Source of the DNA: an uncultured Prevotellaceae bacterium
Lineage (GTDB): Bacteria > Bacteroidota > Bacteroidia > Bacteroidales > Bacteroidaceae
Length of the DNA stretch: 64,000 bases
Assembly: GCA_902774925.1 (NCBI GenBank)
Contig: CACYKE010000029.1
Span: 1 to 64,000, forward strand
Reading direction: 5' to 3'
Under the pieces are notes generated by a model. It saw only the letters and a program-made list of their open reading frames with translations. It had not been told where the DNA came from and ran no database searches. Made by a program: the position numbers and the translations under genes. Each line of letters starts with the position of its first letter. The stretch's first letter is position 1. Positions 52,702-60,937 of this stretch are shown here, piece after piece.

Positions 52702-53730
52702 TTATCTGTTTATTGTTTGGCGGCCGCGGAGGATGACGTAGATGATGACGGGAGCGCCGATGAGGGGTGTGACGGCGTTGAGGGGGATGACGCCAAGGGT
52801 GCCGGGGAGGAAGCAAAGGACATTGCACAACAGGGCAACGACGGCACCGGTGAGCATGGTGGCAGGCATGAGGAGGCGGTGGTTGTCGGTGTGGAACAGC
52901 AGTCGTGCGATATGTGGCACGGCGAGTCCGATGAATGCCACGGGGCCGCAGAAGGCGGTGACGATGGCGGTGAGCAGTCCGGTGATGACGAGCAGCCAGT
53001 TGCGGACGCGGATGATGTTGACACCGAGATTCTCGGCATAGCGGTCGCCGAGCATGAGGGCGTTAAGGGGTTTGATGAGCAGCAGGGTCGCGACGAGGGC
53101 CGCGACTGTGACCAGCGAGAACCAGGGCAGCATCTTGGTGGAGACGCCGCCGAAGGAGCCCATGCCCCAAACCATGTAGGAACGCACGCCCTCGTCGGTA
53201 GCAAAGAAATTGAGCAGCGAGACGGCTGAATTGGAGATGTAGCCTATCATGATGCCGATGATGAGCAGCATGACGCTGTTGCGTACCATCGTGGAAAAGA
53301 GGAAGATGAGCAGCATGACGGCCATGGCACCCATGAAGGCAGCGGCAAGGACGGCGACGAATCCCGTGACGGAGACGCTGCCCGCCGAGAAGCTGCCGCC
53401 GAGCCAGAGCATGACCAGGGCGACACCCAGTCCGGCACCGCTATTGATACCAAAGACGCTGGGTCCGGCAAGGGGATTGCGGAAAGCCGTCTGGAGCATG
53501 AGTCCGCTGACAGCCAGTGCACTGCCCGCGAGCATAGCTGTGAGGGCCTGCGGCAGTCGGGACTGTATGATGATGAACTGCCACGAAGGTTTGATGTTTT
53601 CGTTGTCACCTAGTAGGATGCGCACGACGTCGTCAGCAGGAATGGACACAGAGCCCACAAGGATGTTGAGGACGAAGAGCAATGCGATGAGCACTGCAAG
53701 GAGGATGCAATATGTCGTGCCTTTATTCAT
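52702..53730 (-). CDS. FecCD/BtuC-family ABC transporter permease
   Basis: Inner-membrane permease of 342 residues with about ten hydrophobic helices. Family motifs: RLPQALTAMLAGSALAVSG (near 58), QTAFRNPLAGPSVFGINSGA (near 79) and the C-terminal FCGPVAFIGLAVPHIARLL (near 266) with its EAA-like loop. The ATG at 53730 overlaps the stop of the binding-protein gene by 8 bases; the upstream extension is not homologous. With a BtuF-like partner, it moves cobalamin, heme or siderophore across the inner membrane. No ATPase gene follows. Confidence 0.9.
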   Translation of the reverse strand: MNKGTTYCILLAVLIALLFVLNILVGSVSIPADDVVRILLGDNENIKPSWQFIIIQSRLPQALTAMLAGSALAVSGLMLQTAFRNPLAGPSVFGINSGAGLGVALVMLWLGGSFSAGSVSVTGFVAVLAAAFMGAMAVMLLIFLFSTMVRNSVMLLIIGIMIGYISNSAVSLLNFFATDEGVRSYMVWGMGSFGGVSTKMLPWFSLVTVAALVATLLLIKPLNALMLGDRYAENLGVNIIRVRNWLLVITGLLTAIVTAFCGPVAFIGLAVPHIARLLFHTDNHRLLMPATMLTGAVVALLCNVLCFLPGTLGVIPLNAVTPLIGAPVIIYVILRGRQTINR

Positions 53731-54844
53731 CGAGCAGGGTGAAATAACGTAACGAAGCATCGGACTGCAGGTCGGGATGCAGCAGGAGGATGAAGTCAGA
53801 CAGGAGATAGTCGGGACGGAAGGGCGTCTCCTCGTAAAACAGCGTCTGTTCGACATTGCAGGCATAGACCTGACGCTGGCGACAAGCCTTCAACTGGTCG
53901 TAGCCGCGGTGTTCGCTGAGCAGTTCGCGGTAGTTGGTGGGATGGTCGGAGGAATAGCGGTAGAACCACACGTCGGCTTCCCCACCCTGTTCCAGGACGG
54001 TCTCGAAGGGCAGCGACAGCGAGCCGCTATGGTCGTCGGCAGCCCACGGATAGCGTCCATTGGCGTCGTGAACCATCTGTCCCAGCGTGCTACGTCCACC
54101 GGGGACATACCACACGGAACCCACCATCTTGTCGATAAGTGCCTCGCGGCCCTTGCCGGCCTTTGCAGCCTGGGCCTTCAATGTCTGGTAGTGTTGATCA
54201 ACAATTTGGAAGAGGCTGTCGGCCTTGTCGTATTCCCCGAAGAGCAGTCCATAGAACTTCATCCACTCGGCACGAGCCAGTGGCGACGGTTCCATATATT
54301 CGGCACATTCGACCAGCGGGATGTCGATATCCTCGAGTTTGCCGTATCCGCCACTATTCTCGAACGGCGAGAGCATGATGATGTCGGGCTTAGCGTCGAT
54401 GATGCACTCGACGGCAGGATTCATGCCGCCACCGCAGTCAGCGATATGACCGTCGCGTACGCGCTGTTGTACGTAAGGAATCTTGATGTACTTCAGATCG
54501 GCAATCGCGGCGATGCGTTCACCGAGTCCGAGCGTCGTGAGCAGCGAGCAATGGACGGTGGTAAACACCGCAGCATGCTGGACGGGCGTACGGACTATGG
54601 AGCCGTGGGGCATGCCGTCGGGCAGCGCCTGTCCACGTGGTACGAGCAGATAGGAATGGAGCACCCTACCCTCTTTCCACGGATTGCGAATGACCGCCTC
54701 GGTATATCCGTCGTGCTGTACGATGGTAAGCAGCGAGGCATACTTCAGCTGCAGGGTATCACCGTCGGCCTGTGGTGAGCTTTGACGCCCACCACAGGAC
54801 AACAGTGACACGATGAGGAGGATTGCTCCTAATATTTGCTTCAT
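53723..54844 (-). CDS. Periplasmic binding lipoprotein of a B12/iron-type ABC transporter (BtuF-like)
   Basis: 373 residues; lipoprotein signal with lipobox LLSC (Cys17). Class III solute-binding fold: VHCSLLTTLGLGERIAAIAD (near 97), VECIIDAKPDIIMLSPFENSG (near 146), a long central helix, then SVWYVPGGRSTLGQMVHDANG (near 243). The ATG overlaps the stop of the upstream beta-propeller gene (TAATG). Together with the BtuG-like and TonB receptor genes this suggests cobalamin, but heme or siderophore binding is possible. Confidence 0.88.
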   Translation of the reverse strand: MKQILGAILLIVSLLSCGGRQSSPQADGDTLQLKYASLLTIVQHDGYTEAVIRNPWKEGRVLHSYLLVPRGQALPDGMPHGSIVRTPVQHAAVFTTVHCSLLTTLGLGERIAAIADLKYIKIPYVQQRVRDGHIADCGGGMNPAVECIIDAKPDIIMLSPFENSGGYGKLEDIDIPLVECAEYMEPSPLARAEWMKFYGLLFGEYDKADSLFQIVDQHYQTLKAQAAKAGKGREALIDKMVGSVWYVPGGRSTLGQMVHDANGRYPWAADDHSGSLSLPFETVLEQGGEADVWFYRYSSDHPTNYRELLSEHRGYDQLKACRQRQVYACNVEQTLFYEETPFRPDYLLSDFILLLHPDLQSDASLRYFTLLDE

Positions 54845-56007
54845 TAATAATTTACAACCTTCACCTCGTAAGAGAATGCGATGGCATGAGGCTCAACACC
54901 GGTAGCGTACGAAGTCGTGCCATAAAAATTAAATGTAGGATCGTAGATATTGAGGTAGCCCGGCGTGGTATAGCTGGGATAACCCGTATCGGGGTTCATG
55001 TCGCGAGAAGCGATAAAGATATAGCCCGTATTGGGGTCGATGGCAATGGCGGCAGGACTCTGAATGGGATTGCCGCCAACGAATTTGATGGAGCTCAGCT
55101 GATTGTAGACGATGTCGTAGTAGCTGTAAGTAGGCTCTTTTGCACCCCAAGGATAATTGAAGGTAAGGATGGCAGAGCCGTAGGTAGCCATACCCGTAGC
55201 GTCAGGAACGACCTTCGTGACGGTGTTGCCGCTGATCTTATAGACGCCGGCATTGACCTGGTTCCAGTTCTCGTCGTAAGTACCCCAGTCGAGCACGTAG
55301 ATGTCGGTACCGGCAATGGCCAGTTCCTGCGGATTGTGAATCATCTCATTCTTGAATTCGTTGATGCTTCCATCTGAGAGATTGATGATGCTGATGGAGC
55401 CATTGCCATTACCGTAGTCGCTGTTGGCAACATAGAGATAGAGTTTCGAGTCGTTTGAACCAAGGCCCATGCCCTCAGGAGCAGAACCAACTTTATACTT
55501 GTTGGTGATGCTTAACGATGCGGTGTCGACAACGGCCACATAGCCTCCGTAGGTCGTCACATACACCTTGTCGGCATAGCCTATCAGGTGACGTGGGCTG
55601 ACACCCTCGGCAGTACCCAGAGCGTCAGTAGTGCTGATGCGCTTAATCTGCTTAAAAGTCTTTCTGTTGAGCACGAAGACGGTATTCTCGTCGCAACCGG
55701 CGATATATATTTTGTCGCCATGCACGATGACGTCATTAGGCGTGCCGCCGAGGCTAGTGCCATTGGCATTCTTATAGACGTTCTGCTGTACACCGGCGGG
55801 ATTCGTGCTGAGGTCCATGAAGGTCAGGCTTCCGTCGATACTGGAACTGGCACTTCCGTTGTTGATGATTAGTGCACCACTGGTGGAAAGATATGCACTC
55901 CCACCGGAATTTGAGTTGTTGTCATCATTCGTACATGCCGTGAGGAAGGCTGCGCCCATCATCACCACGGCGAAACTTAAAAGATACTTTTTCATGTTGT
56001 TAATCAT
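54844..56007 (-). CDS. Beta-propeller surface lipoprotein, BtuG-like (DUF5074/YncE type)
   Basis: 387 residues; lipobox TAC after a hydrophobic signal (Cys25). An ATG at 55995 is an alternative start. YVTN/YncE-like beta-propeller blades are visible as repeated segments: GTPNDVIVHGDKIYIAG, RHLIGYADKVYVTTYGG, PEGMGLGSNDSKLYLYVANS, NPQELAIAGTDIYVLDWG and PAAIAIDPNTGYIFIASRD. In Bacteroides, BtuG proteins of this type sit on the cell surface, bind cobalamin tightly and hand it to the BtuB receptor next door. The adjacent TonB receptor supports that reading, but ligand choice is inferred. Confidence 0.85.
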   Translation of the reverse strand: MINNMKKYLLSFAVVMMGAAFLTACTNDDNNSNSGGSAYLSTSGALIINNGSASSSIDGSLTFMDLSTNPAGVQQNVYKNANGTSLGGTPNDVIVHGDKIYIAGCDENTVFVLNRKTFKQIKRISTTDALGTAEGVSPRHLIGYADKVYVTTYGGYVAVVDTASLSITNKYKVGSAPEGMGLGSNDSKLYLYVANSDYGNGNGSISIINLSDGSINEFKNEMIHNPQELAIAGTDIYVLDWGTYDENWNQVNAGVYKISGNTVTKVVPDATGMATYGSAILTFNYPWGAKEPTYSYYDIVYNQLSSIKFVGGNPIQSPAAIAIDPNTGYIFIASRDMNPDTGYPSYTTPGYLNIYDPTFNFYGTTSYATGVEPHAIAFSYEVKVVNY

Positions 56008-56023
56008 TTAATATGTTAATGAA

Positions 56024-58006
56024 TTATATTTTATATTTCACTGATAACTGCCAGCTACGGCCGGGCATGGGATAGAAACGCACAATCTCGTACTGACGGT
56101 CGAAGATGTTTTTGAGGTCCACGCGGGCTTCCAGCGACTGGCTTCCCCAATAGAAGGTGTGCCACGCGGTCAGTCCCGTGTCCCAATAGCCGTCAATCCT
56201 GGTGTCGTCGTAATGCTGGTTGTTGGCCCAGCGACTGCTCACACCCGAGCCGTGGAGCGACAGACTCACCCAGGGATTCTCCCAGCCCACAGAGACGCTG
56301 CCCATATGGCGTGGAATATAGGCAATCTGATTGCCGTAATAGGGCGACTGGTCGTTGGTGCGGTTCTCAGCCTGCTGATAGCTGTAGTTGCCTGTCAACA
56401 GGATGTGATGCCGGTCGTTGACGGCGTAGTCGGCCCTTGCGGTCGCCTCAGCCCCTAAGACGTGTACCTTTCCGACGTTGATGCAGGTCCATACGAACAT
56501 GTTGAACGGCACGGCCACAATCATGTCTTTCACCCTGTTGTAATAGCCGTCGAGCGATGTCTGAAGGGTGAAAGCCGACGTATGGTATTGGTATGTTGCC
56601 CCCAGATTCAGTTGGTCGGTGCTCTCGGGCAGGAGGTCGGAACTGCCGTAGTGGAAATAGTAGCTCTCGTTGAACGTAGGTGAACGGAAGATATTCTTGT
56701 AGGATGCTCGGACGAAGAGGTCGTTGTCGGACAGGACTTTGTAGGAAAGCGAGACGGAGGGTGACAGCCGCCGCATGTTACGGGCACTAGCGCCCTCGGT
56801 ATTGTCGTTCAGGAACAGTGAATACAGCAGGCGTCCTGTCAGGGTCAGACGCCGTGTGTGGTACTTGGCAGTGGCCGACTGCAGCACCGTGTGACGGTAG
56901 GGCTTGCCGACTATTGTGCGCCACGACGAGCCGTTGAGGTTGTTGTAGCTGTAGTCGGCGGAATAGTCGAAGGCCAGACACTCGCTGGGCACATACAGCA
57001 AGGCAGCCGAAGCGTAATACTCACGTTGCCAGTAACTGGCATCGTTTGCTGCATTAGGTGCCAGCACGTCCTTATAGACAGAGGCATTCCAGTTATACTT
57101 CGCATTCACCTTCATCGACAGGCGGTCGCCCCAGCGCGTCTGATACAGCAGCTGTCCGAAGGCATTACGGTCGCGCAACGACTCGCCGCTCACATTCGTG
57201 TAATAGTGTACCTGTCCGGGCAGTTGGCGGTCGTTGTCGTAGTAGTAAAATTTGCCCGTTAACATATTCACCTTATTTATATGATAGATGAAGTCCAGTT
57301 CCGCGTGGCCCTGGTTCATACGGTTGTGGGTACGTCGGTCGTGCTGGATGACGTTGCCGTTCTTGATGTCATAAGGATAGTCGTTTTCGGCATAGGTGTA
57401 TTCGCCGACGACACTGATGCCGAAACGGTCGGTGATGTTCTGATGGTAACGCACAAAAGGACAGACATAGCCGAAGGAACCGGCTTTTATTTGCGTCGTC
57501 AGGTGGGGCTTGAGGTCATTATTAGGCATTCGCAGCGTCTGGATATGAAGTATGGCGGGTGTCGAAGCCTGACGCGCAGGGATGAATATGTCGTCGTTGT
57601 CGCCAACGGTCAGCATCAGGTGTTCCACGTTGTCCAGCGAATAGCGGGAAAGGTCGATTTCACCACTCTGACACTCGGAGATCATCACACCGTCGTAACT
57701 GACACCGGTGTGTTTGGCACTGAAACCGCGTACCGACACCGTCTTCATACCCCCTGCGCCACCATAGTCGCGAAGGGTGATACCCGGCAGGCGGTGAAGG
57801 GCATCAGCCATATCCGTCACACCCATTGTTAGCATGTCGCCACGATCCAACAGGCGCATCGGAGCTGTACTCGTCAGTGTGTGTTGGCGTCGGGACTCAG
57901 TGACGGTAACCCCGTCCAACTGGTGTATCCGGCTGGTTATAGTGTCCGTTTGTGCCACAGCACATAATGACAACATCCATAATATGAAAAATGTAAAACT
58001 CTTCAT
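56024..58006 (-). CDS. TonB-dependent receptor, BtuB-like
   Basis: 660 residues from the ATG at 58006; signal peptide ending CAVAQ. Plug domain: LDGVTVTESRR near the start, DALHRLPGITLRDYGGAGGMKTVSVRGFSA (two overlapping plug motifs), then a 22-strand-type barrel ending in YEIVRFYPMPGRSWQLSVKYKI with terminal aromatic/hydrophobic pattern. There is no carboxypeptidase-like N-terminal domain, so it is not SusC-type. The size and neighbours fit BtuB. No cobalamin riboswitch is recognisable, although the gene is second in its operon and a riboswitch would be further upstream. Confidence 0.88.
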   Translation of the reverse strand: MKSFTFFILWMLSLCAVAQTDTITSRIHQLDGVTVTESRRQHTLTSTAPMRLLDRGDMLTMGVTDMADALHRLPGITLRDYGGAGGMKTVSVRGFSAKHTGVSYDGVMISECQSGEIDLSRYSLDNVEHLMLTVGDNDDIFIPARQASTPAILHIQTLRMPNNDLKPHLTTQIKAGSFGYVCPFVRYHQNITDRFGISVVGEYTYAENDYPYDIKNGNVIQHDRRTHNRMNQGHAELDFIYHINKVNMLTGKFYYYDNDRQLPGQVHYYTNVSGESLRDRNAFGQLLYQTRWGDRLSMKVNAKYNWNASVYKDVLAPNAANDASYWQREYYASAALLYVPSECLAFDYSADYSYNNLNGSSWRTIVGKPYRHTVLQSATAKYHTRRLTLTGRLLYSLFLNDNTEGASARNMRRLSPSVSLSYKVLSDNDLFVRASYKNIFRSPTFNESYYFHYGSSDLLPESTDQLNLGATYQYHTSAFTLQTSLDGYYNRVKDMIVAVPFNMFVWTCINVGKVHVLGAEATARADYAVNDRHHILLTGNYSYQQAENRTNDQSPYYGNQIAYIPRHMGSVSVGWENPWVSLSLHGSGVSSRWANNQHYDDTRIDGYWDTGLTAWHTFYWGSQSLEARVDLKNIFDRQYEIVRFYPMPGRSWQLSVKYKI

Positions 58007-58027
58007 TCCTATGCACAAAACGCTCTT

Positions 58028-59023
58028 TCAGCCTCCTCTTACTTTCGTAAAGTTCAGGGCGAGCCAGGCGTAGATGCCGAGAGCGACGACAAGAAGGGTC
58101 TGGACGGTATGGACGATGAGGACGAAAAAGAGTGCCTTTTCGTCGGCAACGCCATAGAGGATGAGCATCGTCTTCACGGCAAAGTGCCAGGGACCGGCAC
58201 CGTTAGGCGTAGGGACGATAACTGCTATGGAGCCTACGATGAAGGTGACGAGGGCGCAGCCTAACCCGAGGTCGGCGGTGAAGTCGAAACAGAAGAACGT
58301 CAGGTAGTAGTGTAGGAAGTAGCTCACCCAGATGGCCAGCGTGAAGATGACGAACAATGGGATGTTGCGAACGTCCTTCAGCGATATGACGCCCTGCCAT
58401 ATGCCTCGCAGCGTCGCACGTACCTTATCATATATAGACAGCTTGCGCAACAGGAAATGCAGCAGGATGAGGATTGCTACCCCACAGATAGCCACCACCA
58501 GATAGCCTGCCCACGAGAAGTTATGCAGGATACTGTGCAGGTTGGTACCGGTCTTGCGGAAAAACATACCGAAGGTGCTCATCTCCAGCAGCAGGACGAT
58601 AGCCGTGATGCCCATCACCAGCAGCGAGTCGATGGCCCGCTCGGTAACCACTGTACCTAATGCCTTGGGAAACGACACCCCGTCGTAGCGCTTCAAAACC
58701 CCGCAGCGCGTAAACTCACCCACACGGGGAATGACCAGCGAGGCCGCATACGACAGGAAGATGCTATGGACCAATACGGAAGTGCGCAGGCGCACACCGT
58801 TTCTGTCTAATACGGGTTCAAGCGTCTGCCGCCAGCGCCATCCGCGGAACATCTGTGCCAGTATGCCAAACGGGAACGACAGCAACATCCACGTCCAGTC
58901 CATCTCGTCCGTCATGACGTGCAGGATGGTCTGCCAGTCTTCACCGCGATACATCCAATAGAGGATGCCCGCGCCCAACACCAGCGGCATCAGAATCTTC
59001 AATATGACACTTCTCGTCTTCAT
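58028..59023 (-). CDS. Flippase-like membrane protein (UPF0104/AglD2, LPG-synthase transmembrane family)
   Basis: 331 residues with about eight membrane helices. Family features: FGILAQMFRGWRWRQTL (near 52), SYAASLVIPRVGEFTRCGVLKRYDG (near 91) and VPTPNGAGPWHFAVKTMLI (near 271). Related proteins include MprF transmembrane domains and putative lipid flippases. The ATG at 59023 is chosen over an upstream in-frame ATG because it is next to the -7 element. It precedes the receptor gene by 21 bases, so it leads the operon, but a role in B12 uptake is not evident. Confidence 0.85.
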   Translation of the reverse strand: MKTRSVILKILMPLVLGAGILYWMYRGEDWQTILHVMTDEMDWTWMLLSFPFGILAQMFRGWRWRQTLEPVLDRNGVRLRTSVLVHSIFLSYAASLVIPRVGEFTRCGVLKRYDGVSFPKALGTVVTERAIDSLLVMGITAIVLLLEMSTFGMFFRKTGTNLHSILHNFSWAGYLVVAICGVAILILLHFLLRKLSIYDKVRATLRGIWQGVISLKDVRNIPLFVIFTLAIWVSYFLHYYLTFFCFDFTADLGLGCALVTFIVGSIAVIVPTPNGAGPWHFAVKTMLILYGVADEKALFFVLIVHTVQTLLVVALGIYAWLALNFTKVRGG

Positions 59024-59041
59024 TCCGTGCTGTTTACAGCG

Positions 59042-59049
59042 CAAAAGTA
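59042..59049 (-). promoter_or_regulatory. -7 element for the flippase/B12-type operon
   Basis: The reverse strand reads TACTTTTG, 18 bases before the ATG at 59023. Confidence 0.55.
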
Positions 59050-59171
59050 CAACAATTTTGGGAATTATTGGCTTTTTCGCCTCACTTTTTTATATTTATT
59101 GCCTAAATGATAGTACATTCAGCTTTTTCTATATCAGGGAAGATTCGTTGTTTATAATGTTTGAATTTTAC

Positions 59172-59229
59172 TATTTGTAACATCTACGAAAAACGACTTT
59201 ATTATTTGTAACATTTTGGGGTCGTTTTT
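59172..59229. repeat. Direct 12-base repeat and inverted repeat in the divergent region
   Basis: TATTTGTAACAT occurs at 59172-59183 and again at 59203-59214, 31 bases apart, three helical turns. AAAAACGAC (59189-59197) and GTCGTTTTT (59221-59229) can pair across a 23-base loop. These may be operator sites or a terminator-like structure. Confidence 0.6.
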
Positions 59230-59290
59230 TTCAAAATCAGCAATAATTGTTTTAAAATTAGCAAAACTTAACGGTTTTGCCATTTAATCG

Positions 59291-59321
59291 TTGTTTTTTC
59301 GGATAAAATTTGCTATCTTTG
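59291..59321 (+). promoter_or_regulatory. Bacteroidetes promoter for the MACPF lipoprotein array
   Basis: -7 TATCTTTG at 59314-59321, with TTG at 59291-59293 20 bases upstream as a -33 element. The first ATG is 88 bases later. No internal promoter is evident between the array genes. Confidence 0.65.
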
Positions 59322-59409
59322 CATCCAAACAGTAAAACTGTAAGGTGATTATTAACCCGTGACGATAAAAGTCAGACAATTTTTAAACTAACCCAAAAAT
59401 AAAAAGATT

Positions 59410-60924
59410 ATGAAAAAAATGATGAAACAGTTCTTTGTAGCTGTAGTGGCTTTAGCAGCCTTTACCGCATGTTCTGACTCCAATTATGAAGGAGAAGGAT
59501 TTGAAACTCCATCCCTGTTTGCCAATCAGGCTATGAACACCGCAATCCTGACGGATGTAAATGGGCAGCAACTCTCAAGTGTATCTGGTGACTTTGCCAC
59601 TTATTACCTGAACATTAAGACCGATGGAATCTGGTATATTGAGACCAACGACTACATGGAGTTCGCTCCTTCCCGCTATTATGGTCGTGGCAGCATGCGC
59701 GTCCCAGTGATGATTGGTAGCAACTGGGCTGAGGCTCGTCAGTTGTCTTACAAGGTAAACTTCCTCGATGAAAACGGTGCATTTACTCGTGCTGGTGAGG
59801 GTGATGGTTCCCAGACGGTGACCCAGTCGTCAAACACTGACCTTGACGCCTTTAAGAAGATGGTCAATTCAAATATCCATGTCGGATATGGTTATAATCC
59901 TACAAAGGGTGCTGCCAATAGCGCGCTTTGGACGGGTATTGAAATTTTCAAGATGGATGATCTCATCGGTAATGAAAAACTTGTCAAGAGCAGTCTGGTA
60001 CCACAGACCGAGGAGGCGTATATTTATTCCCACAGTGAGGCAGCTCTGGACAAGATCATTGGTGTTAGTGTCAGTCCAACCGGAAACTTCGGTGCAGTCA
60101 AATTTGATACGACGGGTGTGACTGTGAATACAACCAACATCAATCACACTGGCCAGACTGTCATGCAGAAGAGATTGACTCGTTCGATTTACAGCCGTGA
60201 ACTTGAATTTGCCAATGCGACGACTGATGATAAATTGGCCTTTACCGAAGCTAATCTCAGCAATGGTTTCAAACGTTACAAGGCAGAGTTTATTGCCAAA
60301 CTCAAGGCTGCCGGCGAAGATACTACCAAAAAGAGAGCTGCAGCTGATGAGCTCTTCAATGTTGTAGGTACACACGTTGTTGTAAAATCCCTGTTAGGTC
60401 AGGAGCTCAACTATCGAATCGTTGTTGACTCGTCCTACACCAAAAAGAGCACGGAAGTGAAGGTTGCTCTCGACTTCAAGTGGCAGCAGCAAATCAAGGA
60501 CACCACGTCAGTTGACTCTGCTACCAAGGCACGCATCAAGGCCATGGAGGAAGAATGGAAGAAAGATTCTACAAAGCGTAAGAGTTTTGCCCTCAAGACC
60601 GGTGTAGAGGTGACCGATACAGAATTCAAGGCAGCTAACTCTACCACTGCAAAAGTCAAGGCTCGTGGCGGTGATGTTGAGCTGGTTAGCATTTTGTCCA
60701 CCGGTGGCTCTCTGATCAATGAAGATTTGAAAAAGTGGTTGTTGAGCACCTATCCTGAGAAAGCAGCTATGATAGGTGTTGAGACGTTGCCTATTTATGA
60801 GCTCTTTAAAGGCAAATCAGATTACGAGGATAAAGCCTATGAATATCTCAAGAAACTAATCGATACCTATCTCAAGGTTGATGAGAAGATGTATGGAATC
60901 ATTAAAGATAAAGACGTCCAATAA
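59410..60924 (+). CDS. MACPF-like lipoprotein with a BACON-like N-terminal domain (first of four)
   Basis: 504 residues; lipobox FTAC (Cys21), so anchored in the envelope or exported. The N-terminal part (about 45-130) resembles a BACON domain: DGIWYIETNDYMEFAPSRYY, then GSMRVPVMIGSNWAEARQLS. Next, HVGYGYNPTKG opens a MACPF-like region. It has the signature-like VGTHVVVKSLLGQELNYRI (near 320; compare the perforin pattern of G-T-H and a glycine pair) and KARGGDVELVSILSTGG (near 418). MACPF proteins form pores, and in Bacteroidales some are secreted antimicrobial toxins (BSAP family). Paralogues follow directly. The domain call is by motif only, and the function is inferred. Confidence 0.72.
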   Translation: MKKMMKQFFVAVVALAAFTACSDSNYEGEGFETPSLFANQAMNTAILTDVNGQQLSSVSGDFATYYLNIKTDGIWYIETNDYMEFAPSRYYGRGSMRVPVMIGSNWAEARQLSYKVNFLDENGAFTRAGEGDGSQTVTQSSNTDLDAFKKMVNSNIHVGYGYNPTKGAANSALWTGIEIFKMDDLIGNEKLVKSSLVPQTEEAYIYSHSEAALDKIIGVSVSPTGNFGAVKFDTTGVTVNTTNINHTGQTVMQKRLTRSIYSRELEFANATTDDKLAFTEANLSNGFKRYKAEFIAKLKAAGEDTTKKRAAADELFNVVGTHVVVKSLLGQELNYRIVVDSSYTKKSTEVKVALDFKWQQQIKDTTSVDSATKARIKAMEEEWKKDSTKRKSFALKTGVEVTDTEFKAANSTTAKVKARGGDVELVSILSTGGSLINEDLKKWLLSTYPEKAAMIGVETLPIYELFKGKSDYEDKAYEYLKKLIDTYLKVDEKMYGIIKDKDVQ

Positions 60925-60937
60925 GAACCTTTAAAAG

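Larger units (their letters stand above)
59024..59409. other. 386-base divergent regulatory region before the MACPF array
   Basis: No gene. It holds the reverse-strand -7 element for the flippase-uptake operon, two copies of a 12-base word, an inverted repeat, and the forward promoter of the lipoprotein array. Confidence 0.75.

Noticed and set aside
53777-54778. 333-codon forward frame opposite the BtuF-like gene
   Set aside because: Antisense shadow of a recognised lipoprotein gene.
59024-59409. Cobalamin riboswitch for the B12-type operon
   Set aside because: I looked for the conserved B12-box-like core before the flippase gene and did not find it; the region is A+T-rich with other repeats.
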